A stretch of DNA of 64,000 nt from Phymatolithon calcareum (GCA_977006965.1 OZ345367.1:2774264-2838263); one strand, 5' to 3'. Positions 20,111-31,965 are shown, counted from the stretch's first letter. The notes: a model not told the origin generated them from the sequence alone. Numbers and translations: made by a program.

Positions 20111-21671
20111 GATATGGCCATGTATTGCAGCTATAAGTATGTGTGAAACAGATCTGAATCATCGAAAACAGCGCGCTGGCGCTCTGACAGAAATCACCAA
20201 CCTTTATTCACTAGGTCATTCGAGCCACATAACCGCGGAAAGTAAAGCTATATTTAGTCAATATCAATGAAAGCCGGAACATATTTCAGAAACATCATGA
20301 AAAAATGTCTGATATGTTTTTGAGACCTCTTGAAGTCTAGCCGAAGTTCTCAATCATGGCTTACTCTAGTCTATTTTTATTGAAGATATGTACTGTCAAG
20401 GAGCACGGGCAGTTGGAGCTCTCAACAGAATTCTTAAGGAGACTACATGAACCCCGACTGAAGAGATTGACGCCGCTCAAGACACTGACGTGATTCTATG
20501 CAATTCCAATTAAAGAAGCTGAAAATTTTCAAACCTACTACAATATTCCTAGAAAGTTGCCGACATTCTTCCGGTTTTGGACACATGGAACCTTCTCAAT
20601 AAAATAATTTAATTAGACATCTTGCAATAACTGTTTGTTCACGTCGGTACACATCCGCGCCTAAGAAATCAAGACAGAACGGGGACACGGTTGGCGTGGC
20701 GGAGTTCATGCATCACCGGCTAGCGGGAGCGGCAGCGCTCGGCCCCAACGGCCGTTATTCCCAATGCGCCTAGCTCCTCGGTCTGGAATCATCAACATGC
20801 CTTCCCCCTTGTGTTAGCGACCAACCTTGCATAGCCCGAGTTTCGAAGATTATCTTCCGACGGGTAGATTCCCTTTCCCGATTTTTCTGTCAACTTGTGT
20901 AGTAGTATGATTTGTTTTGTTCTCGCGTTTTCCTGTATTTCAATTTCATTGCTTTCATGGCAATTGCCAAGCAGTAATTACCCTAACCTAGATTCCGGCC
21001 GACGCCGCTAATGCAGTGCTGTCCTTCAACAGCTGGATCTGCGATGGCTAAAAATAAAAGCTTGAGTGCACCTTCCCATGCGCGAAGGGGGTAACCATTC
21101 TGGTGCCCAATTTTTCGCCGGCGAAACACGCGCGGACGCGAGCCCAGGCGGGAGTACGAACACTGTTTAGTGAAACTGCTTAACTGAGAACTTAAACAAA
21201 GGACTGTAGCGCGACGAAAAGTCACTCAGGTGCAATGATAATTGACAAATGGAGTTTCAACTAAACAGAAATCCATTAGGAGATCCTTTCGGTGAACATT
21301 TTGGGTCAACAAAACAAATTATAATCGCGGATCAAAATAACCTCTTGTCGAGGGGAAAGCGGATTCGCAAATCGTGGAACAGAAAAATATGAAAAATCAA
21401 GGCCGGGAAAATCGGCAATAGAGTATGGAGATCTGTACCGTCGAAGCAAGCAAGTTTGGATCTCGGATACGTCAGTCAAACTCCAGCTTAAACTTCTGAC
21501 TGTAGCATATGGTGGTGCTGATGGACAGAGAAGATTCGACTCAAAAAGAAACGTTTTGAAAGAGAAGTTATGGTGGGGCTCAATTGTTAATGATTGTGGA
21601 CTTAGCAAGCCCGCTTACGCGAAATTCCCAAGAGTATTACTCTTGGGACATTTTCGTGGGCTACCGCCATA
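20111..21671. other. Interval without a recognised gene
   Basis: About 1.5 kb. Two minus-strand frames (20983-21225 and 21306-21608) have no recognisable domain. It ends at the 8-base target duplication of the hAT element. Confidence 0.45.
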
Positions 21672-23076
21672 CACGCTTGGTACCAATATTATTTTTATTG
21701 TTTTCATTGCAATTTATTGCAATATAATGCAATAAAGCCTTAATTGCCCTGAGAGGTACTTATTGCAATAATTATTGCAAAAAGTAATGGCATATAATCA
21801 AAAATCAAGGTACACCCTTGCCCTCCTCGGCGCTGGAAAGATCGTCGTACAGCGCTGTGGTACAGGATCTGTAAGGGAAATTTACGGAAAAGGATTATAG
21901 AAGCTCCCCACACAGTTTACGTATTGCCACCCGAATCTGCGGCATCCAATTGCTGTCAAGAATTCTGCTCTTTTATCGATGCCTCTCGATAATTACAGAC
22001 ACGTCGACCGGCATTGACTCGGAAATTGCTCCTGAATGCTGTCTTGCTCACGAATCAGAGACGATATTTCTGATAGCAAAGGAGCCATTATGCAAGATGG
22101 CTGGACCGCCAATGGGACACATTACTTGGGTGTATACGGATTGTTCATGAGACGTGTGAAGATGCTGGAAAGAAGCACCGCGCGCGAGATTGAAGAGCTC
22201 GCTATTGTGCTTCTGTCTGTGGGTCCTCGTGCGAAAGTAGAAGATGATGATGTTCAAGGAGGAATGTCGGATCTTGAAACCACTGCATTCAATGCACACG
22301 CTCACGTGCGTCAACTAGAAGACGCGTTCGACTTCTTCGAGGTCAACGTGCATACCTGGGCAGTTTGTCAGGTTGGCGAGAACTGCAATGTCAATAAGTC
22401 AATCGCCAGGCTTATGAAAATCGCTTATGCTGGCTGTGCTAGTCATAAGCTCAACCTAGAGGTGAACAAGATGGTTGTCAGTGACGATAGACTCCAAGAA
22501 GCGATAGACTCAGTGCATGCAAGGATGAAGACCTGCAAAAAGCTGAAGAACCGAGCAATACTACGCAACCTTACTGAATTGGCTCCAGTTATACATAATC
22601 AGACGCGCTGGTCCGGAAAGTATCATATGCTCAAGCGCTTCAACCGCATACGCGAGCAGCTAATCGACAAGCGTGCCAAGGTCCATCAGACTTATATAAA
22701 TTGCGACTTTATTCTTGGATCAACTGCCGAGGTGGAGAGGCTTTGGTCGGTTGTCAAGAATGTTTTGACAGACAATCGCAAGAGGAGGACACCGTTATTA
22801 CTAGAAGCCCTGCTGTTTCTTAAAGAGAAAAAAGGTTACTGGGACCAGCAGTCGGTCTCCGTGGCGATGAATACTGCCCGGAGCGTAAGAGTGATCCAAC
22901 GCGTGAGCGAAGACATGGCGCACGAGGACCTGAATTAGAATCTGTTATTGCAATTGATATTGGAAGAATTGTCAGATATTGCAATTCCTATTGCCTTCAA
23001 CCTTGCATTATTGGTATTGCAATTGCTATTGCATCATGTGCCCGAATAAATAACAATAATACTGGTACTATCCCTG
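21672..23076 (+). mobile_element. hAT-superfamily DNA transposon (1405 bases)
   Basis: The target duplication CCGCCATA is exact at 21664-21671 and 23077-23084, the 8-base length expected of hAT. The terminal inverted repeats are imperfect: 5' CACGCTTGGTACCAATATT against CAGGGATAGTACCAGTATT read inward from the 3' end. The latter begins CAGGG, as many hATs do. ATTGCAAT-type motifs cluster inside both ends (about 21706-21780 and 22945-23036), typical subterminal transposase sites. Upstream of the main frame, 21795-21990 encodes a segment ending HTVYVLPPESAAS that recurs at 36.6 kb. A related copy at 34.8-35.5 kb has the same 3' end. The element looks internally shortened, because the BED-type finger seen in the relatives is absent. 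Confidence 0.92.
22036..22938 (+). CDS. hAT transposase (lacks the N-terminal zinc finger)
   Basis: Three hundred codons from ATG to TAG. In order it has IMQDGWTANGTHYLGVYGLF, the region around the first catalytic Asp of the RNase-H-like fold; AGCASHKLNLEV, matching the CAxHxLNL block; IHNQTRWSGKYHMLKRF, matching the TRWxSxxxML block; and AEVERLWSVVKNVL followed by TPLLLEALLFLKEKKGYWD, the C-terminal dimerisation region. No internal stop is present, but the DNA-binding BED finger is missing and homology starts only at the catalytic core, so activity is doubtful. It ends about 140 bases before the terminal repeat. Confidence 0.88.
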   Translation: MLSCSRIRDDISDSKGAIMQDGWTANGTHYLGVYGLFMRRVKMLERSTAREIEELAIVLLSVGPRAKVEDDDVQGGMSDLETTAFNAHAHVRQLEDAFDFFEVNVHTWAVCQVGENCNVNKSIARLMKIAYAGCASHKLNLEVNKMVVSDDRLQEAIDSVHARMKTCKKLKNRAILRNLTELAPVIHNQTRWSGKYHMLKRFNRIREQLIDKRAKVHQTYINCDFILGSTAEVERLWSVVKNVLTDNRKRRTPLLLEALLFLKEKKGYWDQQSVSVAMNTARSVRVIQRVSEDMAHEDLN

Positions 23077-23084
23077 CCGCCATA

Positions 23085-23202
23085 TGTCCCGATTGCCGCA
23101 ATATCGCCGGACTCGTTAGCGGTTCCAGTGCATAGACCTACCGCTGCATAAGTATTCAAGAACCCTCAGGCAGGAGCGAACGAGGAGAGTTTACCGCAAT
23201 GA
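23085..23202. other. Short linker after the hAT element
   Basis: Nothing recognisable between the hAT target duplication and the next repeat. Confidence 0.4.
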
Positions 23203-23560
23203 TTGCAAGGAGTTCTTGAAACGGTGCATCCACTGGTGCCGTGTTTACGGAAGTCTGATGATCGCCGGGGTAGACCATGGCAGATCGGAATTTTTCTCTT
23301 TCTGTTGGACTCCGAGACGTCTCCTTCGTCTTTGAAGAGCAAGGCCCGCAACAATTTTGTTGAAAATCCCTGCTTTACGAAAGTCAGTGCCAACTCGAAT
23401 AGGTCGACTAACACATTGCCGTTCATCTACATCTCTATCTTCGATTGGGACGGCCAGAAGGCTCAATTTCGTCGATCTGGCTCGTTCCAGAATTCTGAGT
23501 GCTAGAACAAGTCTCATATTTTCGGCACTGTTAATTCGGCAAAGAAAGAAGGTGAAGTCT
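23203..23560 (-). repeat. Two-copy coding repeat, copy 1
   Basis: On the minus strand it encodes LTFVKQGFSTKLLRALLFK, then ESNRKRKIPICHGLPRRSSD and RKHGTS. The copy at 32060-32350 (plus) encodes VTFLMQGVSGKSLLNMLFKE, SSRKRKN and GPPWRSSDSRIHGTA. An upstream part in another frame, KLSLLAVPIEDRDVDE, also has a match (KRSILAVLIEERDVEE). This is probably part of an unidentified mobile-element protein. Confidence 0.6.
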
Positions 23561-24980
23561 GACGTAGCGGTGTTTCGATATTTGACGCATTTCTTGTCCG
23601 AAAAATGGCTTCTCCACTTCTTCGATAGCCGTCTCGACTCTAGGCGTCCATGGCGACCGGTGCATGTCATACCCCCATGTTAGTTGTATGAACGCCTTTT
23701 ATGTCTTCTCTGCTTTCACGGTGCTGCGTGCCAGCAACGAGAAACCCAGGGACCTCTGTTGATATACTTCGATCTTGGCCTTTCACATGCGCTTAAGCAT
23801 TTTTTTGACCATAAATTCCTCATTACTGAGTCAGATGCTGAGATATGAGACTTCTTTGACCTTTGTCAGCGTTTTCCATGCAAGCTTGAAAATGGATGAT
23901 CTTTTGTCAGTCGAGAAAAGAACTTATCTACTACGTTTCGGACCTGACTCAGTAAGGATATAAGTTGGACACATTTTCGATCGTGATGGTCTCCTTTCTT
24001 GTCTAGTGCGGCCACGAGAGCATTCATGCACGATGTTGGAAGATATTCGCATCTACCGTAAGCTGTCCATAGCTCAAAGACTAGGTCTGTACATTGCTCT
24101 AGGTCCACTTTGAGCATTTCGGTCTCACTCCGTTCGGGCTTGGGGCCTTTCTAGGCGGAGTATATTGGAGGAGGTGTCATTTATCCTTATGGGGACAGAT
24201 AACGATATTTCGGCGTTGCTTTTAGATGCGAAAACATCTGCTGAACAGTATAGCTTGTGTATGTTGGAACTCTGTCTGCGGAAGACTCCCTGAAGCCTTA
24301 CCGATAATAAAAAGGATCTCGCTAACCTGCTTTCCTCGGTTTCTATTTGACCTGTGCTGCTTCCACCCCATCTCGGCGAGTTAGCGTCATCCGAACGAGC
24401 TAGAACCATAGAAGTAATCCTGTCATATGTGTGGGAAGAACCAATTGAGGATAAACAAGAGGAAATGGTATCACTGTAACGCTGCAAGACAATCTGAAAG
24501 ATGGTGTCTTCACGTACGAGCTAAAATCGATCGAGAACGCTCGAAAATACGAGCTTGGCATTTCGCACAAATCTGAGTAAAAACTGTATGTCAACTTGAA
24601 AAAAGGCGAAATTCATTGCTGCGAGATAAGATGAATCTGTATTTCCAAACGATTACTTCCTTCCGACAAACAGGGCAGTGCTTAACATCTCAAAGCTGGC
24701 ATGCCTGGAACGCACGCTCATTCAGCAAAGAATATTTCACTTTTGTGATACAAAGACAATCTTGAAATCGAAGAAGCGTACATATATGGTTCTGCGAGCT
24801 ATCATAGCAAAACGATATTTACGGAATTGGGCGTGGAATGCATTTGGGCACGCTGCCAAGTCTTGGGGGGCAGCTAAGAAATAGTAAAGAGGGTTTACTG
24901 ACCCGGTCTCGTGTGTAGCGGCGTTCACGTCGAGACCCCTGTGCACCTTCGGGTGTCTAAGAGCTGCACAATTTCACCAT
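23561..24980. other. Interval without a recognised gene
   Basis: Several frames of 60-120 codons lie on both strands (23866-24117 and 24125-24594 minus; 24678-24884 plus). None has recognisable motifs. Confidence 0.4.
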
Positions 24981-26354
24981 ATGACGACTCATGATGGACG
25001 GGGTGGCACCCAACCGATACTTAACTTCTCGGAGACAATGAGCAATGAACATGTACGGAGATGGAGATTACCACATAACGTTGATATATTTCGCATAAAT
25101 CTATCCAAATTTAAAGATGTGGTAAGTAAGAATTTGAAGACTTACGAAAACCGGGGACGTGAGTTCCATACCGGAATGATTGATTTTTCGAATTCAAAAC
25201 TGGTTGCTTCGCGCACTGTACCACTGAAATGCGATACTAAAGATATAGTTGAGGTAATTACTATCGTGCTTGACGGCAATTTACCGGCGCCCGTAAGTAG
25301 TGGAAGTGAACACGATGACACAGAGGTGGAAGATGCACGTAACGATGATTCTAACAATCCGACAAATGCAGATCAATCCGAATTTCCAACCAATACTAGA
25401 GAAGGGCCATCCAAAGTCGGGCCCTCTCGCAAATCCCGAACTCGCAATAAATCCAAAACCAGGTCGGGCCCATCCAACGCCGGCCCGTCGCGAGGACACA
25501 AAAAGAAAAAGAACTCTAAAAGATGTCAACCAAAGAGAGTTTAACCAGCCAAAAGCGATAGCGACGACAGCGGCGATAGCGAAAACATCGAAGCGATACC
25601 AAACGTAGCCGAACTTGCGCATCAGATAAGGGTCCTTACTAGCATGATATGCGTCCGCGGTGCACCACATGGCCGAAAAACCTTTATCGAAAAAGAGAGG
25701 GCGCGTCAGAGGTGCAATCCAGACTCCAGCGATGATAGCTCCTCTGACGATGACGAGAGTTATGATAAACAAAGCCAGAAAAGCGAAAGAAAGAGGCGAA
25801 AGCATCAGAAACAGATGCGCAAAAAGAAAGACTCTGATGACAGCTCCTTCGATGATTCCAGCAGTTCTGATGATTCATCCGATTCAGACTACAAGTAACG
25901 TGATCGATCGTTGCGAAAAAAGCAGCTGCAGCGCCGAGAAAATCGAAAAATGCGGAAGTTCTGGAAAAAGAAAGAGGACGAGCCGTACTATTTCAACCTG
26001 TCCTTATGGAAGATGGTCAACGACAATAGATTATAATACTACTTCAGTCGCAGCAAAACTGTCACCGATATCGTGAGAACCCATGACTTTAAAACCGAGC
26101 GGAACAAATATGAGAGCGAAACTATTGCAGCAGCCGCTGATTTGCTCATATCCGATCTCGGTATGAAAAAGGAGAGGAAAAGAAATGCCGTGGAAGTTCT
26201 ACTGCGTAGATTAGCGAAAGTCGAACTGGCTGACCGTACCGGAAAGAGGGAAGTTGCTGCCACATGTTTGAGGATCGAAACGAGGAAGGTGCGGTGGTTA
26301 GACGCGAATTAAGAGCCGCCCTCCTCGCAGCGCGACTCAAACGCGAGCTTATGA
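24981..26354 (+). pseudogene. Gag-like basic and Ser/Asp-rich protein frame interrupted by TAA codons
   Basis: One register is open from ATG at 24981 to TGA at 26352-26354 except for TAA at 25542-25544, 25896-25898, 26034-26036 and 26310-26312. An ordinary N-terminal domain (about 95 residues) is followed by an acidic linker, a Gly-Pro-Ser and Lys/Arg-rich region, alternating Ser/Asp runs (SSDDSSSDDDESYD, DDSSFDDSSSSDDSSDSD) with basic blocks, and a final helical Lys/Arg/Glu-rich part. Unstructured, charged proteins of this type are common as ORF1 of DIRS and other retroelements, and a DIRS RNase H/recombinase remnant follows at 27.6 kb. Membership in that element is inference. No catalytic motif is present. 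Confidence 0.45.
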
Positions 26355-27639
26355 AGTCCTAGGAAAGAATCCCGACACATAGAAAGAAGAGGCTGCTGGG
26401 GATCGAAAAAATTAGTAGAACAAAAATGAAAATATTTGTTTCCGATGACTGACGCGAGTTATTCGCCTACCGATCAGGGGAATTAGTGGCAGAACAAGTG
26501 GAAAAGGGCCTCGCCATAAGTCACGATTACGTAAGGAAAATTCCCATCGGCAACTGCGCACGTACAAACCTGTCTCAATGCCATCTCCAGGGAGCATGTC
26601 GCCAGCATAGATGAGCCCCATATTTTCGACGGCATTCAACTCACCGCCAGTCAATCGAAAATATGTTCTTCAGTGAGTGATTCATGCGACCGGGCGTTCC
26701 GTCGGCAACTATTGTCACGTGCGGACCAATGGGTGACAACGAGAGTACCAACCTAAGGCTCTACATATTTAGACGAGCGTTGTCAACCGAAAACTTTGAT
26801 GGAGGCCTCAAAACTATCGCTGCGTTCTGACGGAGTGGCAGGAAGCTTCGAGCTGCTTGACGCCTTGCCGCCGGAACTTGCTATGAAATGTGCTACACCT
26901 GAGAATGTTTTAAAAGACCCAAAACCAACCAATCATAAGTTAAAATCAATCCGAGGTTATGTTGGAGTTGACCCCTTTGAGTACTACCAGATCATCGTCA
27001 AAATACGAGAAAAAGGAATTGCCCGGCTTAGCGAAAGGTTCTAATAGAATTGAGTCTTCCTGAACTTGCTGGTCACCAGTAACTGCAACACTCGTGATGC
27101 TGCCATCGTGTTCCTAAGCCCAAATAGCTCACTCTTGAGCTGGCGCTCCCTTGAGGGACCTCCAACACAGTTGTGCCCGATTGAATCGGTGATCTTGACA
27201 TTCTCGACGCTCTTCAGCGCGCTGATGTTCACGCAGAAGCTGCAAACAGTGCACGGGCAACAGATGAGTGTCAGAGTCTGCTTGTCGCGCTTCTCCACGA
27301 GGTGTGCCTTCCCTATAGACGCGATGTAGAAGATCACGACGGTAACAATATTGTCGAAGCTTGATCCAAAGAAGTCGCTCGCCTGTAGTACGAGCTTTTT
27401 CATGTTCATCGTTTAAGTGTGAGCAGTACGGGAGCGCTATGCGTTGAGCTCGTCAGACAAATTCAAGGATGTGCATAAAAGTTGGATCAAGGGGAAGTAG
27501 AAGCCACTTCCCTTTTTCCCTCTAAAAACGCAATTGTCAGCGCTCCACATAACGGATAAGTAGTAGTTTTGGCCTGGGTCGATATTTAGCGTACTCTCAC
27601 CACTTTTGGTGAGCATTTAGCGAAAATTTCCTCGTATTA
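26355..27639. other. Interval between the gag-like frame and the DIRS remnant
   Basis: Holds an 82-codon plus-strand frame (26796-27044, with LPPELAMKCATPENVLKDPK) and a 122-codon minus-strand frame (27041-27409), both unrecognised. If the flanking frames belong to one DIRS element, its reverse transcriptase should lie here. I see no FADD-type box, so it is deleted or was never present. Confidence 0.35.
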
Positions 27640-28888
27640 AAATGCTGAAATGGATATGGACGTTTTTCAGACTCCCTGCTTTGAAAATCAAAGGAGTCAG
27701 CATTCTCGAAGGGAAAGCACTCATATTGGGTCTTAAGTGGTTTCTACGCAACAAATTGAAGTTTAGAAATAGGTTGGTAATTGGTGTTGACAATCAGGCG
27801 CTAATTGGGGCGTTCTAGAAAAGAGGATCGAGTCTTGGACTCTCTCATGTTTGCAGACAAGTGGAAGCTCTTACTTTGGCCGGAGACTTACATATAATGT
27901 GCATGTGTATCAGAAGAGAGTTTAATCCCGCTGATGGACCGTCAAGGACGGTATGAGCTACTATCTCTCCGAGTCGACAAGGGCAGCGAAAACCAATACG
28001 ACCGTGGCCTGGCAGCCTTCATCAAATACTAGGAGAAAAGGGCATGACACATTTACCGATTTATAAAAAACCGAGGGATATTTAATGGACTTCTCGGTTC
28101 ATACGTATCATGCTCGGAACAAGCAAGGACGAAAATTTGTCGTCAATGCAATGTTAGCTGTTGAGCGGGACTTACCAACGTTGCGCGGAAAAATGCAAGA
28201 CCTTCCGGCCTCTCTCGAGGGGTGGGCAAAACATGTTCCTGTAAAGGCCCGTACAGTTATATCCGAACAATTGGCAAATGCGATCGCCTATGAACTCCTA
28301 AAACAAGGCCGTCCAGACATGGCTACGACAATATTGGTCATATTTGATTTCTACTTATGATCTGCAGATGCCTCGAACGCGAGGTGTCAAGACTTCATCT
28401 TTCTCGATCCTCCCCAGGGACACAACCAAAATTACTATGGCGCATTGACGCTACCAAAAACCAAGCGTGGAACCAACAAATCTGTGTTCCTTCGTGGACT
28501 ACTAAATGCCGAGTTATTTCGGCGGCAAAAAGTCATTCGATCGAAGAATGGAACACAAAAGGACAACAAGCTGTTCCGATTCTTAATGGCAACACTAAGA
28601 AAACGAATTAACCCAATTTTGGATACATTCAACACTGATATTGGAGATACTAAACTACATGGACTTCGATTCGGTGGCGCAACCACTGATCATATGCACA
28701 GTCGACTGACGCGTAATGAAATTCAACGTCGTGGACGATGGGCGTCATCAAAGTCTATGTAACAATACTATCAACCCGATCAGGTTCACCATCAACTTCA
28801 AAACATTTCTTCTCAACTCCGACATCGTTTCGAACGGCAGTTAGCGCAACGATATAAGCTTTTCAATGTTACGCCACCACCAGAGTAA
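27640..28888 (+). mobile_element. DIRS-like element remnant: RNase H followed by tyrosine recombinase
   Basis: The first part (about 27660-27945) reads EGKALILGLKWFLRNKLKF, LVIGVDNQALIGAF, TAG, then RQVEALTLAGDLHI and RREFNPADGPSR, the closing motif of retroelement RNase H. From about 28085 a recombinase domain follows: ALTLPKTKRG, LHGLRFGGATTDHM (the HxxR box), EIQRRGRWAS and QYYQPDQ, which supplies the catalytic Tyr. TGA at about 28358 replaces what should be Arg in YLRxxD, and TAA precedes the Tyr block. The homologous frame continues to TAA at 28886-28888. RNase H followed by a recombinase is diagnostic of DIRS-type retrotransposons. A second copy lies at 52590-53780. Confidence 0.8.
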
Positions 28889-30120
28889 AGCAGTGGCCGA
28901 GCCGATTCACCAAGTCCGACCCGAACGCATTCACCAGGGACTCTATGAGTGGATGTGGTCATGCGCGTGGCTGAGTGTGTAAACATTTTAGCTTAGATTG
29001 AAGAAAGCAATCTTCCCCCCTTACTTGCGACGACTATAGTACTGGCATATAAAAAAATCTTTTCACAAACAAGTCTCAGAAAATAAACCAAATGAGGAAT
29101 CAACTGAGCCGGTCCATGAAATTTTTCCTCGTCCGTTTGAGAAATGGCTTGCATTATACGCAAAGCGGAGAGGATCTGGTGCTTTTCGTTAAAAAAATGG
29201 GAACCGGTAGTGAGCCGTGAATCCATTAGATGAGAAGAGCGCGGATCGGGACCCAGTTTCGATGAAATTGCAACATATCAATAAGTTTGATTTGCAATCG
29301 CTCCATTCAAAGTTATGATTCGGTCTAGACGAGGTTCTACCAGTGAAATAGCATGATGAACAGTTGGTTTCTTACTTCGAAGATCTGCGCGACAACTCAA
29401 ACGTCAACATTACAGCACCCAGTTCCAGAATTTTCGAAGGACCCAGCGCTCTTTCTTTCTTTTATTTTAGAAAGCACTAAATTACGTTAGCGCCTGTGGA
29501 TGTTACCGAACAATTCCTAATCGCTTACGAATTTGACTACTTCGAGCAGTTTCCCATTGCACAATTCCTCTCCCGTTCTGTGTCAACTGTACAAATATTA
29601 TGGCGTCTTGATAAAGTTCTGTCACAAAATCGTAGGAGTAGATTCTTAAGGTTCTCATTGGTTCTCAGTGACCAGGCCTTACATATATGGTCGTAATCAG
29701 CCGATCCATCTTCAAAACCTACCAGCACTATCCCATGCTCACTGAAGCGGATATCTAGGGCATGGACCACTACTGGATGAATCACCAGTCCAGTTTACCT
29801 TCACATGGATGGAGTCGCTTTGGATATGTATCTAACAGATCGTTTCGACCTACACGTCATACCGGCCCTGTGCATGAATATGTACCAAAATGAGGTACTC
29901 ATGGATTACGATAAGAACCCCATCGACTGGGGCGATAATTTTTTCAGTAAAAAAACTCGTGAATAGTGAACAGGTCGCAAAGATTTCTTGATTTCGTTAC
30001 AGAGAACGGGCTGATTGTCGACAGCGCCGATTGACAAATTTGTTCAATCGTCACGAGCTTTAGAGTTCCAGAAAACGCCGAGTTCAGCGAGTTGTGCGGC
30101 ACAGTTCGGCTTCTTCTTTA
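28889..30120. other. Interval without a recognised gene
   Basis: Short frames only (28993-29226 and 29537-29785 minus, 29496-29696 plus). Around 29455-29500 a tttattttagaaagc stretch weakly resembles the KPSTP-type repeat. Nothing else was recognised. Confidence 0.4.
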
Positions 30121-30195
30121 ATGCAAGTTTCGGAGTTGTATAAAAACTCTCTATCCTTACGGCTACAGTACAATTTAACAGATAGGAGTGGTAGT
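30121..30195 (-). mobile_element. 3' tip of the short retroposon family (copy E)
   Basis: Matches the last 75 or so bases of copy A: tgcaagtttcggag, tacggctacagt and agatagga(g)tg occur in the same order. The tail (cattaaagaag read on the minus strand) is also present. This is a strongly truncated insertion or a relic. Confidence 0.55.
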
Positions 30196-30394
30196 TTAGA
30201 CCTCCTTTTGAAGATCTGAATATTAAAGGCATTCTCCGTACACACGCTCTCTTCCAATACCGCTCGATCTATCTGCGCTCGTGCAAGCGGAAGAAAGTGC
30301 GGACAGCGGCAGATTTAGAGCGCTCTGCCGCCCGCACGAGCGATTGTACCGCACTACTGACTTGGAGTCGCGCTAGAAAAGATAAAGGAAAATA

Positions 30395-31320
30395 TAGATA
30401 TCGTCATTGAATTAGTTTTAACGCTCATCGATGGGCTCGAGAGTCGTGAAGAAGATGCAAGAAGCAGCTGCAACACGCATAAGAGCAATGGATCTTCTGT
30501 GAAGAAGTTGGTGCTTGTCCATGCTGAGAAAAATCTTGAGGCGCTGCATCAGAGCCTGACTACTGCTGAAGACCGGATAGAATAACTGACAGAGTCGATC
30601 AAGGAGCGAATTTTGCTCTTATGCAATGACCCAGAACACGGATTTTAAGATTTTTACATTCAACGTCTGTAGTTCACCAGAATTACCTCGCATGGTTGAA
30701 CAATTGCTCCAAGATCATGCAGTTCACATACTCGGAACAACTGAGACCTGGCAGAAACAAGACTAATCCCTGAAGGTACCTCACCAACAGTTCTCCCAGC
30801 TTGTCCATGCCCCCCTCGTTCCAAAACTCCGACGTAATGCAATAACTCCTCGATACAGCGACGCGATGGGCCGGGGAGAACAGCATGAAATGGAGCACGA
30901 AGAAGGGAAAAAGTGAAGTACTCATCTACCCCGAGTTATTCAAGCAAAAATTCGATCTTGCAGAGGCCGAACTCCATGGTGAAACGAATGGCAAAATCGA
31001 AGGGAATTATCCTGTGTCTTCGAGATATTGGAATGAATGCCACAGGGATAGACACAACGAAGAACAAATCTATCTCCAAGACCTTCGTGCATTGTCGATG
31101 GGAGTATGTCTTGCACCTCACCACGTTGACGAGATTCATCCAAGCTCAAATCAAGCAGGTAGAAGCTTTGTTCTACTCCGTCACCCAAGGACGTTTTGCA
31201 CTCCTCCCCCAAAAACGAATGAGGTCGCTCTGCAAAATCAAACCAGCGGAAATCAGGAGGATTGAAGCGAAAAATCCTGGTGGATAGGAAAATGCGCGCC
31301 ACCCCGACCGTGTTACTCAA
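30395..31320 (+). pseudogene. Internally deleted LINE: ORF1 end, endonuclease start, reverse-transcriptase end
   Basis: First a charged, coiled-coil-like frame (LVLVHAEKNLEALHQSLTTA) resembles the end of a LINE ORF1. An ATG at 30626 then starts a 46-codon frame with FKIFTFNV and VHILGTTETW, the N-terminal motifs of the apurinic-type endonuclease domain, ending in TAA at 30764. After about 100 bases the text jumps to WAGENSMKWSTKKGKSEVL, which in LINEs follows the FADD box, then TFVHCRWEYVLHLTTLTRFI and MRSLCKIKP, the region after the palm. The endonuclease C-terminus and most of the reverse transcriptase are missing. Confidence 0.75.
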
Positions 31321-31589
31321 ATCGCGAAAACACAGAATGCTGGCAGCGAAATGGTACGTCGGACGCTTCTAACCCCCACGGAACACCTTTAACTATGTGG
31401 AGCACTTAGGCGATTTAGCTGAGAAGAGCCTTGAGACCCTACAGCGCAACCTCACAAGACCAGAGCTCAACGGAGAGACGGAGGTCGAAACAGCGCAGGA
31501 TGGAAAAGCATTTTGAATTAGAGATTATAATGACGGAAGAAATGATAAAGTAATGCGATACTCTTAAACAATGCGAAAGTAGTACACGG

Positions 31590-31655
31590 GAAGTTGCTCT
31601 GGTGTCGGTGAGCTCTGGCGTTGAGGGCTTCGAAAATAAAAACTTAAAATTCTCA
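31590..31655 (-). repeat. KPSTP-type dispersed repeat
   Basis: Minus-strand copy: ttaagtttttattttcgaag followed by ccctcaacgccagagctcac and cgacaccagagcaacttccc. Its frame reads KFLFSKPSTPELTDTRATSR. It sits directly downstream (minus strand) of the repeat at 31700-31965, so both may belong to one mobile-element frame. Confidence 0.6.
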
Positions 31656-31699
31656 CCCATTACGTTTTGCCTCAGAACGCGGCCTGAGGCCTGCAAATC

Positions 31700-31965
31700 A
31701 TCTGGGAGCAGGAGGAGTAGGGGCAGGAATCATTTAGAACGAGAGCATATGACTTTGTTCGGCGATCTTTCCAGAGGGGTCGCCGATCGAGGTATCCGAC
31801 GTGGACAGAAACATCTTTAAAGCAGGTGAAGGAGGTATAAATCCCCGGCCTGACCCATAAGTAGACGAAAAAATTGTCTTTTGCGGGGCAACTTGCAAAG
31901 TACTTGATAAGCTCCGCCAACGTCGCCATAGTTTTCTGTGCATTCTCAGCAGTCAAATGAAGAGC
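31700..31965 (-). repeat. Two-copy coding repeat (TLAEL type), copy 1
   Basis: The minus strand encodes ENAQKTMATLAEL, LQVAPQKTIFSS, GRGFIPPSP and then a proline-rich PAPTPPAP. The plus-strand copy at 37235-37500 encodes ENVQETVATLAEL, LQVASENTISS, RGLISPPPSWKMFST and PAPTPPGR. Shared frames with many third-position changes suggest a coding origin, probably ORF1 of a retroelement. Confidence 0.6.

Noticed and set aside
25281-25805. Hydrophobic 174-codon minus-strand frame
   Set aside because: It is antisense to the Ser/Asp-rich gag-like frame; acidic Asp/Ser codons read backwards give hydrophobic-looking residues.
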